NCBI RefSeq assembly: GCF_023913755.1
Contig: NZ_JAMXBJ010000036.1
Span: forward strand, 30,738-94,737
DNA: 64,000 nt
Direction: 5' to 3'
Source of the DNA: Pseudarthrobacter cellobiosi
GTDB lineage: Bacteria > Actinomycetota > Actinomycetes > Actinomycetales > Micrococcaceae
Positions 45,815-54,423 of this stretch are shown here, one piece after another (within the stretch, counting starts at the first letter, position 1; every line of letters starts with the position of its first letter). A program made the translations under genes and the position numbers. The notes under the pieces were generated by a model. That model searched no databases. It saw nothing but the letters and a program-made list of their open reading frames with translations, and was not told where the DNA came from.

Positions 45815-46156
45815 ATGGGCCTCATCAGCTCCCTGAAGAAGGCATTCAGCAAGCCCTACAAAACCATCACGGTCGCTGAGGCCAAGGAACTCCTGGCCTC
45901 GGGCGCGGCTCTGATCGACGTTCGTACCGTCCAGGAATGGCGCTCCGGGCGGGCCCCGCAGGCCAAGCATGTCCCGCTGGACAGGCTCCAGACCAGCATG
46001 ACCGGAATCCAGAAGACCCGGCCCGTGATCGCCATGTGCCAGTCCGGGATCCGATCCGCTTCCGCCGCCCGCCTGCTTGCTGAAAAGGGCTATGAGGCAT
46101 ATTCCCTGCGCGGCGGCATGGGCGCCTGGCGCCAGGCCGGGGAACCCGTCCGCTAA
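45815..46156 (+). CDS. Single-domain rhodanese
   Basis: A 113-residue sulfurtransferase. A short amphipathic lead (MGLISSLKKAFSKPYKTIT) precedes the rhodanese fold with LIDVRTVQEWRSG and active-site loop CQSGIRSAS. It probably relays sulfane sulfur between persulfide carriers in the cytoplasm. GGAGAACACC lies before the ATG. It differs clearly from the next gene, so this is not a recent tandem copy. Confidence 0.92.
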   Translation: MGLISSLKKAFSKPYKTITVAEAKELLASGAALIDVRTVQEWRSGRAPQAKHVPLDRLQTSMTGIQKTRPVIAMCQSGIRSASAARLLAEKGYEAYSLRGGMGAWRQAGEPVR

Positions 46157-46189
46157 GGACAACAGCCCCACTATCCGAAGGAACAACCG

Positions 46190-46486
46190 ATGACTGAAAT
46201 CACCGTCAACGAAGCCGACCAGCGCCGATCCACTGACCGGATCCTCGATGTCCGCGAGGACTTTGAAGTCGCCGACGGCATGATCGCGGGAGCGCTGCAC
46301 ATCCCCATGGGGCAGCTGCAGGCACGACTGTCCGAGCTGGACCCCACAGTCCCCGTCATCGCCGTCTGCCGCAGCGGCAACCGGTCCGCCGCCGTCGCGG
46401 ACGCACTCAACGGTGCCGGCTTCACCGCCGACACCATGGCCGGCGGCATGATCGCCTGGACCCGCGCAGGACTCCCCACCACCTGA
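46190..46486 (+). CDS. Single-domain rhodanese
   Basis: A compact 98-residue rhodanese with ILDVREDFEVADGMIAGALH and active-site loop CRSGNRSAA, ending MIAWTRAGLP. The loop has Arg-Ser-Gly-Asn-Arg after the cysteine, unlike the CQSGIRS of its neighbour, so the two may prefer different acceptors. GAAGGAACAACCG precedes the ATG. It lies 33 bp after the previous rhodanese in the same operon. Confidence 0.92.
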   Translation: MTEITVNEADQRRSTDRILDVREDFEVADGMIAGALHIPMGQLQARLSELDPTVPVIAVCRSGNRSAAVADALNGAGFTADTMAGGMIAWTRAGLPTT

Positions 46487-46550
46487 CCCTCCTGCTGAAG
46501 ATCAGCATCCAACCCTCCACGACACCATCCGGAAGGACACGAACCTCCTC

Positions 46551-46913
46551 ATGGCAACCATCGATATCACCGAACAGAACTTCGCCGAAACCCTGGCGAA
46601 CAACGACATCGTCTTCGTTGACTTTTGGGCAGCCTGGTGCGGCCCCTGCCGCATGTTCGCCCCCACCTACGGTGCCGCCGCCGAACGGCACCCGGACATC
46701 ACCTTCGCCAAGGTAGACACCGAAGCCGAACAGGCCCTCGCCGCCGCGGCCAGCATCACCTCCATCCCCACCCTGATGGCTTTCAAGGACAAAACCCTGG
46801 TCTTCTCCCAGCCCGGAGCGCTCAACGCCACCGGACTCGAAGAAGTCATCCAGGACGTCAAGAACCTGGACATGGACAAGCTCCGGGCCGGCTCAGCGCA
46901 GCAGCACCCCTAA
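46551..46913 (+). CDS. Thioredoxin
   Basis: A 120-residue thioredoxin with VDFWAAWCGPCRMFAP, the classical WCGPC redox site, and the cis-proline region SIPTLMAFKD. Located inside the cst operon, it is well placed to reduce persulfides or polysulfides formed by the rhodaneses and by the dioxygenase. The segment from residue 100 on (DVKNLDMDKLRAG) is a typical final helix. GGAAGGACACG precedes the start. Confidence 0.94.
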   Translation: MATIDITEQNFAETLANNDIVFVDFWAAWCGPCRMFAPTYGAAAERHPDITFAKVDTEAEQALAAAASITSIPTLMAFKDKTLVFSQPGALNATGLEEVIQDVKNLDMDKLRAGSAQQHP

Positions 46914-46953
46914 CATCCCAACGAAAGACAGCTGGCACACCCAGCATTGCAAC

Positions 46954-46969
46954 ATACCCCCAGGGGTAT
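46954..46969. promoter_or_regulatory. Fourth CstR-type operator, before cstB
   Basis: ATACCCCCAGGGGTAT is a perfect palindrome 54 bp upstream of the CstB-like gene. It matches the three sites at 44183-44240, so the last gene of the cluster probably has its own persulfide-controlled promoter. Confidence 0.88.
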
Positions 46970-47022
46970 TAGAATTGATGCAGGAACAGACGCCAAACTT
47001 CCCCTCATGAAGGAGAGCACCA

Positions 47023-48429
47023 ATGCTTATCGAGCGTATTTACGATGAAGACCTCGCCCAGGCCAGCTACCTGATCGGCTGCCAGGCCAAGGGAGAGGCG
47101 ATTGTGGTGGACGGCCGCCGCGACATCGCCGTGTACCAGGACCTTGCCGAGAAGAACGGCATGAAGATCGTGGCCGTTACCGAAACCCACATCCACGCGG
47201 ACTACCTCTCCGGCACCCGCGAGCTGGCCGCAGCCACCGGGGCAAAGATCTACGTTTCCGGCGAGGGCGGCCCTGACTGGCAGTATGAATTCGACGGCGA
47301 AAGGCTCTACGACGGCGACACGATTGCCTTGGGCAATATCAGCATCAAGGCAGTGCACACGCCGGGCCACACGCCCGAGCACTTGTCCTTCCTCGTGACG
47401 GATGGCGCCTTTAGCGACCAGCCGGGCTACCTGCTCTCCGGTGACTTCGTCTTTTCCGGCGACCTTGGCCGGCCGGACCTGCTCGACGAGGCAGCAGGCG
47501 GTGTTGACACCCGCTTCGAGGGAGCGAAGCAGCTCTTCGCCAGCCTGCGGGACAAGTTCCTGACCCTGCCGGACTACGTCCAGGTCCACCCTGCCCACGG
47601 TGCGGGCAGCGCCTGCGGCAAGGCCCTTGGTGCGATCCCGTCCTCCACCGTCGGCTACGAGCGCCTCTACGCCTGGTGGGGACCGTACCTCGCAGCCAAT
47701 GACGAGCAGGGCTTCATAAACGAACTCCTTGACGGCCAGCCCGACGCCCACGCCTACTTCGGCCGCATGAAGCGGGAAAACCGTGAAGGACCTGCCGTGA
47801 TGGGTGAGCGTACGCCGCTGCCGGAACTCGCAGCCGGCATTGTTGCTGCAGGCCTGGCAGAGGACACCCTGACTTTCATCGACACCCGCTCCAACAGCGA
47901 GGTCCACGAGGGCACAGTGGCCCGATCCCTGAACGTGCCGGCCGGCAAGTCAGTGGCCAGCTACGGCGCCTGGGTAGTGAACCCGGAAACGGACAAGAAC
48001 CCGCTGGTCCTCCTGGCATCCGACCAGGAAGCCGCGCAGGACATGTGGGACCACCTGGTCCGCGTCGGCATCGACAACGTCGCCGGCTACCTCACCAGCA
48101 TCGACGGGCTGCCCACGACCACCCCCCAGCTGATCAAGCCCGAGGAACTCGACGACTTCGACGCCGCCATGGTGCTGGACGTCCGCAACCGCACCGAGCA
48201 CACTGCCGGGCACATCCCCGGATCCCACCAGCTCAGCGGCGGCCGCGCCATGTGGCACCTCGATGAAATTCCGGCCGAGGGCACCATCGTGAGTTACTGC
48301 CAGAGCGGTGTGCGGAACTCCGTAGCCGCCAGCGCCCTGCGCCGCGCCGGGTACGACGTCGTCGAGCTCGACGGCAGCTACGCCGCCTGGGACGCCTGGC
48401 AGAACTCCCGTCAGTCAGCCAGGGCCTAG
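47023..48429 (+). CDS. cstB: CstB-like persulfide dioxygenase-rhodanese fusion
   Basis: A 468-residue three-domain enzyme. Residues 1-240 form a metallo-beta-lactamase persulfide dioxygenase (THIHADYLSG, HTPGHTPEHL, SGDFVFSGDLGRPDL, HPAHGAGSACG). Residues 255-355 form a rhodanese-like domain without active-site cysteine (LLASDQEAAQDMW). Residues 365-460 form an active rhodanese with CQSGVRNSV. This matches the CstB architecture, which oxidises persulfide to thiosulfate or sulfite. GGAGAG precedes the ATG. A CstR-type operator lies upstream. Confidence 0.93.
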   Translation: MLIERIYDEDLAQASYLIGCQAKGEAIVVDGRRDIAVYQDLAEKNGMKIVAVTETHIHADYLSGTRELAAATGAKIYVSGEGGPDWQYEFDGERLYDGDTIALGNISIKAVHTPGHTPEHLSFLVTDGAFSDQPGYLLSGDFVFSGDLGRPDLLDEAAGGVDTRFEGAKQLFASLRDKFLTLPDYVQVHPAHGAGSACGKALGAIPSSTVGYERLYAWWGPYLAANDEQGFINELLDGQPDAHAYFGRMKRENREGPAVMGERTPLPELAAGIVAAGLAEDTLTFIDTRSNSEVHEGTVARSLNVPAGKSVASYGAWVVNPETDKNPLVLLASDQEAAQDMWDHLVRVGIDNVAGYLTSIDGLPTTTPQLIKPEELDDFDAAMVLDVRNRTEHTAGHIPGSHQLSGGRAMWHLDEIPAEGTIVSYCQSGVRNSVAASALRRAGYDVVELDGSYAAWDAWQNSRQSARA

Positions 48430-48509
48430 AACCACCGGCATCAGCGCGTCCCGGATAACCTGCGGTCAGGAACGGCCTGGCCGTGTACGAAAGAGACGAG
48501 GAACCCTTC

Positions 48510-48782
48510 ATGATGAACGGCTTTGATATGGGCGGGATGGGGCTTGCGTGGATCTTCTGGCTTCTGCTGATCGCAGGCGGGGTCATGCTCGCCGTGGTGC
48601 TGGTCAAAGCCTTCACCCGCAACGGCGCCGGTAACGCGCCCACCGATGGGCAGGGACCACCGCGCACGGGTGCGGGCCCTGCCCGGGCCAAGGAGATCCT
48701 TGAGGAGCGTTACGCCCGCGGGGAGATCAGCACCGAGGAATACCAGGAACGGCGACGGATACTGGAGGAGGACGGCCGGTGA
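48510..48782 (+). CDS. Small SHOCT-domain membrane protein
   Basis: A 90-residue protein. One helix (LAWIFWLLLIAGGVMLAVVLV) is followed by a Gly/Pro/Ala linker and a C-terminal SHOCT motif (AKEILEERYARGEISTEEYQE). Such proteins often accompany metal or envelope-stress genes. ATG 48510 has GAGGA 8 bases upstream; GTG 48483 is an alternative. The final codons overlap the GTG start of the multicopper oxidase, implying co-translation. Confidence 0.85.
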   Translation: MMNGFDMGGMGLAWIFWLLLIAGGVMLAVVLVKAFTRNGAGNAPTDGQGPPRTGAGPARAKEILEERYARGEISTEEYQERRRILEEDGR

Positions 48783-50263
48783 GGCCGCTGACACGCCGGC
48801 AGCTGCTGGCGCTGGGTGCGGTCGGGGCCGGCGCTACGGCTGCCGGCGGCGCCGGGCTGTGGCTGACCACCGGCAACGGACCCGGATACACCGGGGGTGA
48901 GGACCTGACCGAACCCCAGGTGCTGGCCAGCCGCGACCGGGTGCTGGAGCTGGACCTGACCGCCGCGCCGGCACGGGTCCGGGTCGGCGGGCGGGATGCC
49001 TCCGTCCAGGCGTTCAACGGCTCACTGCCCGGTCCGACCCTGCGGGTCCGCGCGGGCGACACGATCCGGGTCACACTGCGCAACGGGCTGCAGGCTCCCA
49101 CGAACCTGCACGTGCACGGACTGCACGTCTCCCCACAGGGCAACAGCGACAACCCGTTCGTAAGCATTGACCCGGGCGGGTCCTTCGACTACGAGTTCAC
49201 CCTGCCCGAGGACCACCCGCCTGGTACCTACTGGTACCACCCGCACCGCCACGGACACGCCGCCGACCAGGTCGCCGCCGGCCTCTACGGGGCCATCGTG
49301 GTGGAGGACCCCGACCCGGTCCCGGTCACCCGGGAGCGGGTGCTGGTGGTCTCCGACCTGTCCCTCGACGCTGCCGGCAATCTCGCCGAGGTGGACCAGA
49401 TGCAGCAGATGATGGGACGTGAGGGAGAGATCGTCCTGGTCAACGGGCAACTCCGCCCGCAACTGCGCGCCGCGCCCGGAGAGCGGGAGCGGTGGCGGAT
49501 CATCAACGCCTGCCCCTCCCGGTACCTGCGCCTGGCACTTGACGGACAGCAGGTCCGGCTGCTCAGCAGGGACCTCGGGCGCCTGCCGATCCCAGAGGAC
49601 GTCACCGAAGTGGTTCTCGCCCCCGGCAACCGCGTAGAGCTGCTCGTGGAAACCCGCGACGGGTCCGCCGCCCTCACGGCTGCCGCCCTGGACCGCGGCA
49701 GCGTGAACGCCATGATGGGCGGGGCCATGAGGGGCGACAACGAATCCGGTGGCGGCCCGGTCGAACTGCTCACCCTGGCCGTCTCGGGAAGCGCGGGCAC
49801 TGACCCCGGGCCCGTGCCCGAGGGCCGGCCCCTGCGCGATCTACGGAACGAACCGGTCACCGCCGCCCGCACCCTGAACTTCGCCATGGGCATGAATGGA
49901 ACCATGGGCGCGGGAATGGGCGGCGGACAGGGCACCATGATGGCCTTCACCATCAACGGACGGGAGTTCGACCCCGAACGGCTCGACGAGACGGCCGCAG
50001 CCGGGACCGTGGAGGAGTGGACCCTGACCAACTCCAGCCCCATGGACCACCCCATCCACCTGCATGTGTGGCCCATGCAGATCGTCCAGGACGGCGATCG
50101 CGACGTGACCGGGCCCAGATGGCAGGACGTGGTCAACGTCCCCGCCCGCAGCCAAGTGAAAGTCCGGGTGGCATTCGACGACTTCGCCGGCCGCACCGTG
50201 ATCCACTGCCACATTCTGGACCACGAAGACCAAGGCATGATGGCCACCGTCCAAGCCCGCTGA
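48779..50263 (+). CDS. Multicopper oxidase (laccase/CueO-like), Tat-exported
   Basis: A 494-residue secreted oxidase. A Tat-type signal (TRRQLLALGAVGAGA) precedes three cupredoxin domains. All four copper motifs are seen: HVHGLHV, YWYHPHRHGH, HPIHLHVW and HCHILDHEDQGMM, with the type-1 copper Cys-His-Met ligands. A Met/Gly-rich segment (MGMNGTMGAGMGGGQGTMM) near residue 365 resembles copper-tolerance enzymes. Likely oxidises Cu(I) or phenolic substrates outside the cell. GTG start overlaps the SHOCT gene. Confidence 0.93.
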   Translation: MRPLTRRQLLALGAVGAGATAAGGAGLWLTTGNGPGYTGGEDLTEPQVLASRDRVLELDLTAAPARVRVGGRDASVQAFNGSLPGPTLRVRAGDTIRVTLRNGLQAPTNLHVHGLHVSPQGNSDNPFVSIDPGGSFDYEFTLPEDHPPGTYWYHPHRHGHAADQVAAGLYGAIVVEDPDPVPVTRERVLVVSDLSLDAAGNLAEVDQMQQMMGREGEIVLVNGQLRPQLRAAPGERERWRIINACPSRYLRLALDGQQVRLLSRDLGRLPIPEDVTEVVLAPGNRVELLVETRDGSAALTAAALDRGSVNAMMGGAMRGDNESGGGPVELLTLAVSGSAGTDPGPVPEGRPLRDLRNEPVTAARTLNFAMGMNGTMGAGMGGGQGTMMAFTINGREFDPERLDETAAAGTVEEWTLTNSSPMDHPIHLHVWPMQIVQDGDRDVTGPRWQDVVNVPARSQVKVRVAFDDFAGRTVIHCHILDHEDQGMMATVQAR

Positions 50264-50294
50264 CCGGCACCCCTAACACTGACAGGATCCGCCA

Positions 50295-51581
50295 ATGGCC
50301 TTAGACAACACCCCCTCCCGCCAGCAGCCTCGGACAACCGAGGTCATCACGTTGGGACTGCGGCAGAACCTGGCCCAGTTCATGCTCCTCGTCGCCGTCA
50401 ACGCCCTGGTGGGCGGCACCCTCGGCCAGGAACGCACCGTACTGCCGCTGCTCGCCGGACAGGTCTTCCACCTCGATGAGTACACTTCCGCCCTGACCTA
50501 CATCCTGGCGTTCGGTCTGGCCAAAGCCGCCACCAACTACTTCGCCGGAACCCTCTCGGACCGCTACGGCCGCAAACCGGTTCTGGTCGCCGGCTGGCTC
50601 ATCGCCCTCCCCGTCCCCCTCCTGCTGATCTTCGGGCCTTCCTGGGAATGGATTGTCGCCGCGAACGTCATCCTCGGTATCAGCCAGGGCCTGACCTGGT
50701 CCACCACCGTGATGATGAAAATGGACCTCGTCGGCCCCGAACGCCGCGGCCTGGCCATGGGGCTGAACGAAGCAGCCGGCTACCTCGGCGTCGCAGGCAC
50801 CGCACTGGCCACCGGTTACATCGCCTCCACCTACGGACTGCGCCCCGGGCCCTTCCTGCTCGGCGCAGCCTTCATCGCCGTCGGCCTCGGCCTGTCCGTG
50901 CTGACCATCCGCGAAACACACCACCACGCCAAAGCCGAAGCCGCCGGGCACGTTCCGGTCCACGCCGGCAGCCATGCCGGACTGAGCAGCAGTGCCGTCT
51001 TCACCCTCACCAGTTTCCGGGACAAGTCCCTGTCCTCCGTCAGCCAGGCCGGGATGGTGAACAACCTCAACGACGGCCTCGCCTGGGGACTGTTCCCTGT
51101 CCTGTTCGCCGCCGCAGGGCTCAGTATCGAAAGCATTGGCGTCCTCGCCGCCGTCTACCCGGCCGTCTGGGGTGCCGGGCAGCTGGTCACCGGCGCGCTC
51201 TCGGACCGGATCGGGCGCAAACCGCTGATCGCCGGCGGGATGCTCGTCCAAGCCCTGGCGCTCGGTATGGTCGCCCTCGGAAATGACTTCGGAACCTGGC
51301 TTGCCGCCGTCGTCCTGCTCGGTGCCGGCACCGCCATGGTCTACCCCACACTGCTTGCAGCGATCGGCGATGTCGCCCACCCCGAATGGCGGGCCAGATC
51401 AGTGGGCATCTACCGGCTGTGGCGCGACGGCGGGTTCGCCGTCGGCGCCCTGCTCTCCGGCATCATCGCCGACGCCTACGGCATCCCGGCAGCCGTCGCC
51501 GTCGTCGCCGGCCTGACTGCGCTCTCCGGCATCATCGTGGCCGCACGGATGCGAAGCAGCGACCACCGCGGCCAGGGATGA
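50295..51581 (+). CDS. MFS transporter
   Basis: A 428-residue transporter with twelve predicted helices. The loop motif FAGTLSDRYGRKPVLVAGW between helices 2 and 3 and its repeat ALSDRIGRKPLIAGG in the second half are classic for the major facilitator superfamily. A His-rich central loop (THHHAKAEAAGHVPVHAGSHAG) is notable and could bind metal. It lies 31 bp after the multicopper oxidase, so a shared role in metal or drug efflux is likely but unproven. Confidence 0.9.
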   Translation: MALDNTPSRQQPRTTEVITLGLRQNLAQFMLLVAVNALVGGTLGQERTVLPLLAGQVFHLDEYTSALTYILAFGLAKAATNYFAGTLSDRYGRKPVLVAGWLIALPVPLLLIFGPSWEWIVAANVILGISQGLTWSTTVMMKMDLVGPERRGLAMGLNEAAGYLGVAGTALATGYIASTYGLRPGPFLLGAAFIAVGLGLSVLTIRETHHHAKAEAAGHVPVHAGSHAGLSSSAVFTLTSFRDKSLSSVSQAGMVNNLNDGLAWGLFPVLFAAAGLSIESIGVLAAVYPAVWGAGQLVTGALSDRIGRKPLIAGGMLVQALALGMVALGNDFGTWLAAVVLLGAGTAMVYPTLLAAIGDVAHPEWRARSVGIYRLWRDGGFAVGALLSGIIADAYGIPAAVAVVAGLTALSGIIVAARMRSSDHRGQG

Positions 51582-51913
51582 ACGAGTGGAACCACTTCAA
51601 GGACGGACGACCGGGATGCCCAGGTCGGTCAGGCGGCCCGGCAGGGCTGCCCGGTGATGTCTGGGTACATCCGCACACCAGAAGAGGGCGGTTCGTCGAA
51701 GGGCATTTCAGGCGCCGGGCGCAGTAGGGAGGCGACGCGGACAAACTCAGTGCAGGTGAACGGGACGCGGAGAACCGCCGTCCCCCCGCCGTCGAACGAG
51801 AGGGCAAAGTGACGCCGGAACGCCTCGTCGCATCGGTAATTGAGAGATCGAGGCGCACACGCCCGATGCCTTTCTTGCGGATGATGGGCCGGAGCCGAAC
51901 GGTCGTGGCGCGG
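51582..51913. other. Intergenic region with a possible gene remnant
   Basis: No intact gene is seen. On the minus strand, bases about 51880-51650 read as a protein-like segment containing FRRHFALSFDGGGTAVLRV and RPAPEMPFDEPPSSG before a stop. An upstream minus-strand segment RKKGIGRVRLDLS is in another frame. This may be a broken gene; no family is recognised. Confidence 0.35.
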
Positions 51914-52285
51914 TCAGTGGGTGACGAGCTGTTGCGCTCGCTGGTGTGAGACGCCAAGTACCGCGCCGATGTCGCGGACGGTGACACCTTGCCGCTTCAG
52001 GACCATGGCCGCCTCGTGGCGTTCCTTGGCTGATGCCGCCTTCAGCTCATCGGACCTGGCAGCTAGCTCACGCGCTTGGCGGAGGTGGGCTGCGACTTCG
52101 GGCGTGTCGAATGTGACTTCGACGTCGAAGTCGGTTTCGGGGCGTCCCGTGATCATGGCCGCAAGATCGCGGACCATTTCGGGGATCTCGGCGACCGTGC
52201 GGGCCTGAGTGGTGAGCCCGTCGATTTGGGTGGATTCCAGGTACCAGAACCGTCCGTCCCGGCTGGCCGTTACTTCGAGTTTCAT
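51914..52285 (-). CDS. hicB: HicB-type antitoxin
   Basis: A 123-residue antitoxin. The N-terminal HicB fold (MKLEVTASRDGRFWYLES, GLTTQARTVAEIPEMVRDLA) is followed by a C-terminal helix-turn-helix (VTVRDIGAVLGVSHQRAQQL) for DNA binding. It would neutralise the HicA RNase and repress the operon together with it. Its start overlaps the hicA stop by 4 bp. The order hicA then hicB is the common one. Confidence 0.88.
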   Translation of the reverse strand: MKLEVTASRDGRFWYLESTQIDGLTTQARTVAEIPEMVRDLAAMITGRPETDFDVEVTFDTPEVAAHLRQARELAARSDELKAASAKERHEAAMVLKRQGVTVRDIGAVLGVSHQRAQQLVTH

Positions 52286-52479
52286 TTGGTGTCCTCTCCC
52301 TTGGCCTGCTCCATGATTTGCTTGGCGAGCTTCTCGCCGATTTCATTGTGGCGCGGCACAAACGTCGTATTATCGCCGACGTTCACGCGTGTGTGCCTGC
52401 CGCCTTCCTCGGTGGTGTATTCGACGCCGAGGTCCTGTGCAGTCCGCTTGAGTTGGTTCAGGAGTTCCCGGCGCTTCAT
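52282..52479 (-). CDS. hicA: HicA-type mRNA interferase toxin
   Basis: A 65-residue protein with the HicA double-stranded-RNA-binding fold. It starts MKRRELLNQLKRTAQDLG, and carries the catalytic-type histidine in EEGGRHTRVNVGDNTTFVPRH. Members cleave mRNA when free of HicB. ATG 52479 is chosen; GTG 52482 just before it is also possible. A 17-bp inverted repeat lies immediately upstream. Confidence 0.87.
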   Translation of the reverse strand: MKRRELLNQLKRTAQDLGVEYTTEEGGRHTRVNVGDNTTFVPRHNEIGEKLAKQIMEQAKGEDTK

Positions 52480-52488
52480 CACAAGACA

Positions 52489-52532
52489 AGTCTATAGCGG
52501 ACTAGGCGAGGCCGTCTAGTCCGCTATAGACT
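52489..52532. promoter_or_regulatory. 17-bp perfect inverted repeat, hicAB operator
   Basis: AGTCTATAGCGGACTAG (52489-52505) and its exact reverse complement (52516-52532) flank a 10-base spacer. The minus-strand reading offers TATAGACT as a -10 box just before hicA. This is the expected place for HicB autoregulation. Confidence 0.85.
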
Positions 52533-52560
52533 ATGCCTGGGCGAGCTGTGCACCTCCGCG

Positions 52561-52701
52561 TCAGACGGCTTCCTCTGCATGCTCAGCGCACTGCACCGTC
52601 GCGATCAGCCGGCCACCGCCGTCGGCCTTTACATAGTGGGTCACGTGGTTCGTGATCCTGCCGCAGTGATCACAGAAGCACGCGTGTTGTTTTGTCTGCA
52701 T
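52561..52701 (-). CDS. Small zinc-ribbon-like protein, 46 residues
   Basis: The minus strand encodes MQTKQHACFCDHCGRITNHV and on to ATVQCAEHAEEAV before TGA. The CFCDHC group and a later cysteine-histidine pair (CAEH) could bind one zinc. ATG is preceded by an AACATCTCGCTATG-type leader without a strong ribosome site. No family is named with confidence. It sits between the hicAB operator and the hydrolase gene, on the hicA strand. Confidence 0.5.
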   Translation of the reverse strand: MQTKQHACFCDHCGRITNHVTHYVKADGGGRLIATVQCAEHAEEAV

Positions 52702-52867
52702 AGCGAGATGTTACGCAGTTCGATGGATTTAAGGCGAAATCCCGGCTAGGAATGTGGATCTCCACATGCGGCCCGGACCGCGTCCCGCATCCCGGAAACT
52801 CCAAGGCCCCGCGGGTAGAATCGGGGCCAAGAAGAACGCAGTCGCTTTCCGGAGGTACGGAGAAACA

Positions 52868-53683
52868 ATGTCAGAATGGCTCGACGTCGGCGCGGACAAC
52901 TACGTGCTGGTCACCGAAGGATCACTGCTGAACACCGGCCTGATTGTGGGCTCCGAGCGGGCCATGGTGGTCGATACCGGCTGCGGGCCGCGGCAGGGGC
53001 GCGAGATTCTGGACGCGGTGCGGGAAAAGACCTCTTTGCCCCTGGTGGTGGTCAACACGCACGCGCACTACGACCACTTCTTCGGCAACGCCGTCTTCGC
53101 ATCCGACGGCGCCACCGAGTTCTGGGCGCACGAAAACTGCGCCCAGGAGATCGACGACCACGGGGACCTGCAGCGCCGGTTCGTGGGAACGCTGGAGCCG
53201 GAGATGTCCACGGGTGAGGGCGAGAACGTGGAACTGGTGGTACCCAACGCCATCGTCAAGGACCAGCCCGTGCTGGTGGACCTGGGCGGGATCACCGTTA
53301 CCCTCTTCTACCTGGGCCGCGGCCACACCGACGGCGACCTCCTGGTGGGCACGCCCACCACCCTCTTCGTGGGCGACCTCGTGGAGCAGGGCGCGCACCC
53401 GTCCTTTGAGGACTCCTACCCGGAGGAATGGGCCGACTCCCTGCGCCACATCTCCGCGCTGCGCCACCGGTACGAGTTCCTGATCCCCGGCCACGGCCAG
53501 CCCTGCAGCGACCAGTTCGTCAAGACCATGGCCAACACCATGACCACCGCTGTCCGCCAGGCCCAGCAGTCCATCCGCGAAACCCCCACCGACGCCACCA
53601 AGGCCATCCCCGTGCTGCCCTACGGCCCGGAGCAGTCACGCTGGTTCATCAAGCGCCTGCAGGAGACGCGGCCGCTGCACTAG
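52868..53683 (+). CDS. Metallo-beta-lactamase-fold hydrolase
   Basis: A 271-residue cytosolic hydrolase. The metal site is clear: NTHAHYDHFFG, then GRGHTDGDLLV, FVGDLVEQGAHPSF and LIPGHGQPC. Such proteins hydrolyse thioesters, lactones or similar bonds; the substrate is not predictable here. ATG 52868 is supported by GGAGGTACGGAG; an upstream in-frame start at 52754 has no homology in the extension. The gene is monocistronic. Confidence 0.9.
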   Translation: MSEWLDVGADNYVLVTEGSLLNTGLIVGSERAMVVDTGCGPRQGREILDAVREKTSLPLVVVNTHAHYDHFFGNAVFASDGATEFWAHENCAQEIDDHGDLQRRFVGTLEPEMSTGEGENVELVVPNAIVKDQPVLVDLGGITVTLFYLGRGHTDGDLLVGTPTTLFVGDLVEQGAHPSFEDSYPEEWADSLRHISALRHRYEFLIPGHGQPCSDQFVKTMANTMTTAVRQAQQSIRETPTDATKAIPVLPYGPEQSRWFIKRLQETRPLH

Positions 53684-53706
53684 GGCGCGCCGTCGTCGTT
53701 CACCCC

Positions 53707-54138
53707 TTATTCAGGCACATCCATCTGGAAGCCGCAGGAACAACGCAGGACCTGAGCCGTCATGTACACGCCGACCTCGTCTTCCTGCTGCCCGTCCGAA
53801 AGGCCCGGGACCCTGAGCCGCCGCACCTCCGAGCCGATCTTTTGCATCGGCAGCCCGCAGTGGACGTAGTGCCCGCCGAAGACCAGGACGCCCTTGGGGC
53901 TGTGGAACCGGCTAAAGACCGCGGCCACGGCAGCCACGTCCGCCCGCCCGACATGGTGGAGGTTGCAGGCGTCGCAGGAATACCCCACCTCCAACAGGAC
54001 GTCCGACGGCGGGCTGACGGCCGTGATGGAGTGCAGCGTCAGCATGCCGTCGGTACCGCAGCGGGCGCAGGCAATATGACCGCCGTCAGTCGGCCCTTCG
54101 GCCCGGTTATCGCCGGGCCCCGGGGGATGGATGGGCAT
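53707..54138 (-). CDS. Zinc-ribbon-like conserved hypothetical protein
   Basis: A 143-residue protein with four cysteine groups: CARCGTDG near residue 24, YSCDACNLHH near residue 54, HCGLPM near residue 93 and RCSCGFQMDV near the end. These suggest two zinc ribbons. The proline-rich first 20 residues look disordered, and an internal start cannot be excluded. It converges with the preceding hydrolase gene. No function is inferred. Confidence 0.65.
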   Translation of the reverse strand: MPIHPPGPGDNRAEGPTDGGHIACARCGTDGMLTLHSITAVSPPSDVLLEVGYSCDACNLHHVGRADVAAVAAVFSRFHSPKGVLVFGGHYVHCGLPMQKIGSEVRRLRVPGLSDGQQEDEVGVYMTAQVLRCSCGFQMDVPE

Positions 54139-54423
54139 CGTCAGGCGGCTGCGGGGCGGCCGGCCAGGATGGTGGCTTGATCAAGGAACTGGCTGAAGTG
54201 CGAGGCGGCCATGGCGGGCTCTCTTTCGCTGTGTGCATTCCGGCCGCCGCGCTGCTACAGCGGCAACTCCAGACGTCCCTGCACCGGGCGAAAGGGGATT
54301 CATCAACTGAAGTGATATATGCCACTTTGAACTTAGCATGCCTCCCGCGAAGTCCAGCGACCCCTCCCACGGACTGTGCCTCACCTGAGCCCCTGCCAGC
54401 GAGACCTCAGGCATGATTGTTGG

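Noticed and set aside
44987..46300. A 437-codon minus-strand frame over the cst operon
   Set aside because: Antisense to TauE and rhodanese genes that carry clear motifs; no family character.
50301..51380. A 359-codon minus-strand frame over the MFS gene
   Set aside because: Asp/Gly/Gln-biased shadow of a gene with clear transporter motifs.
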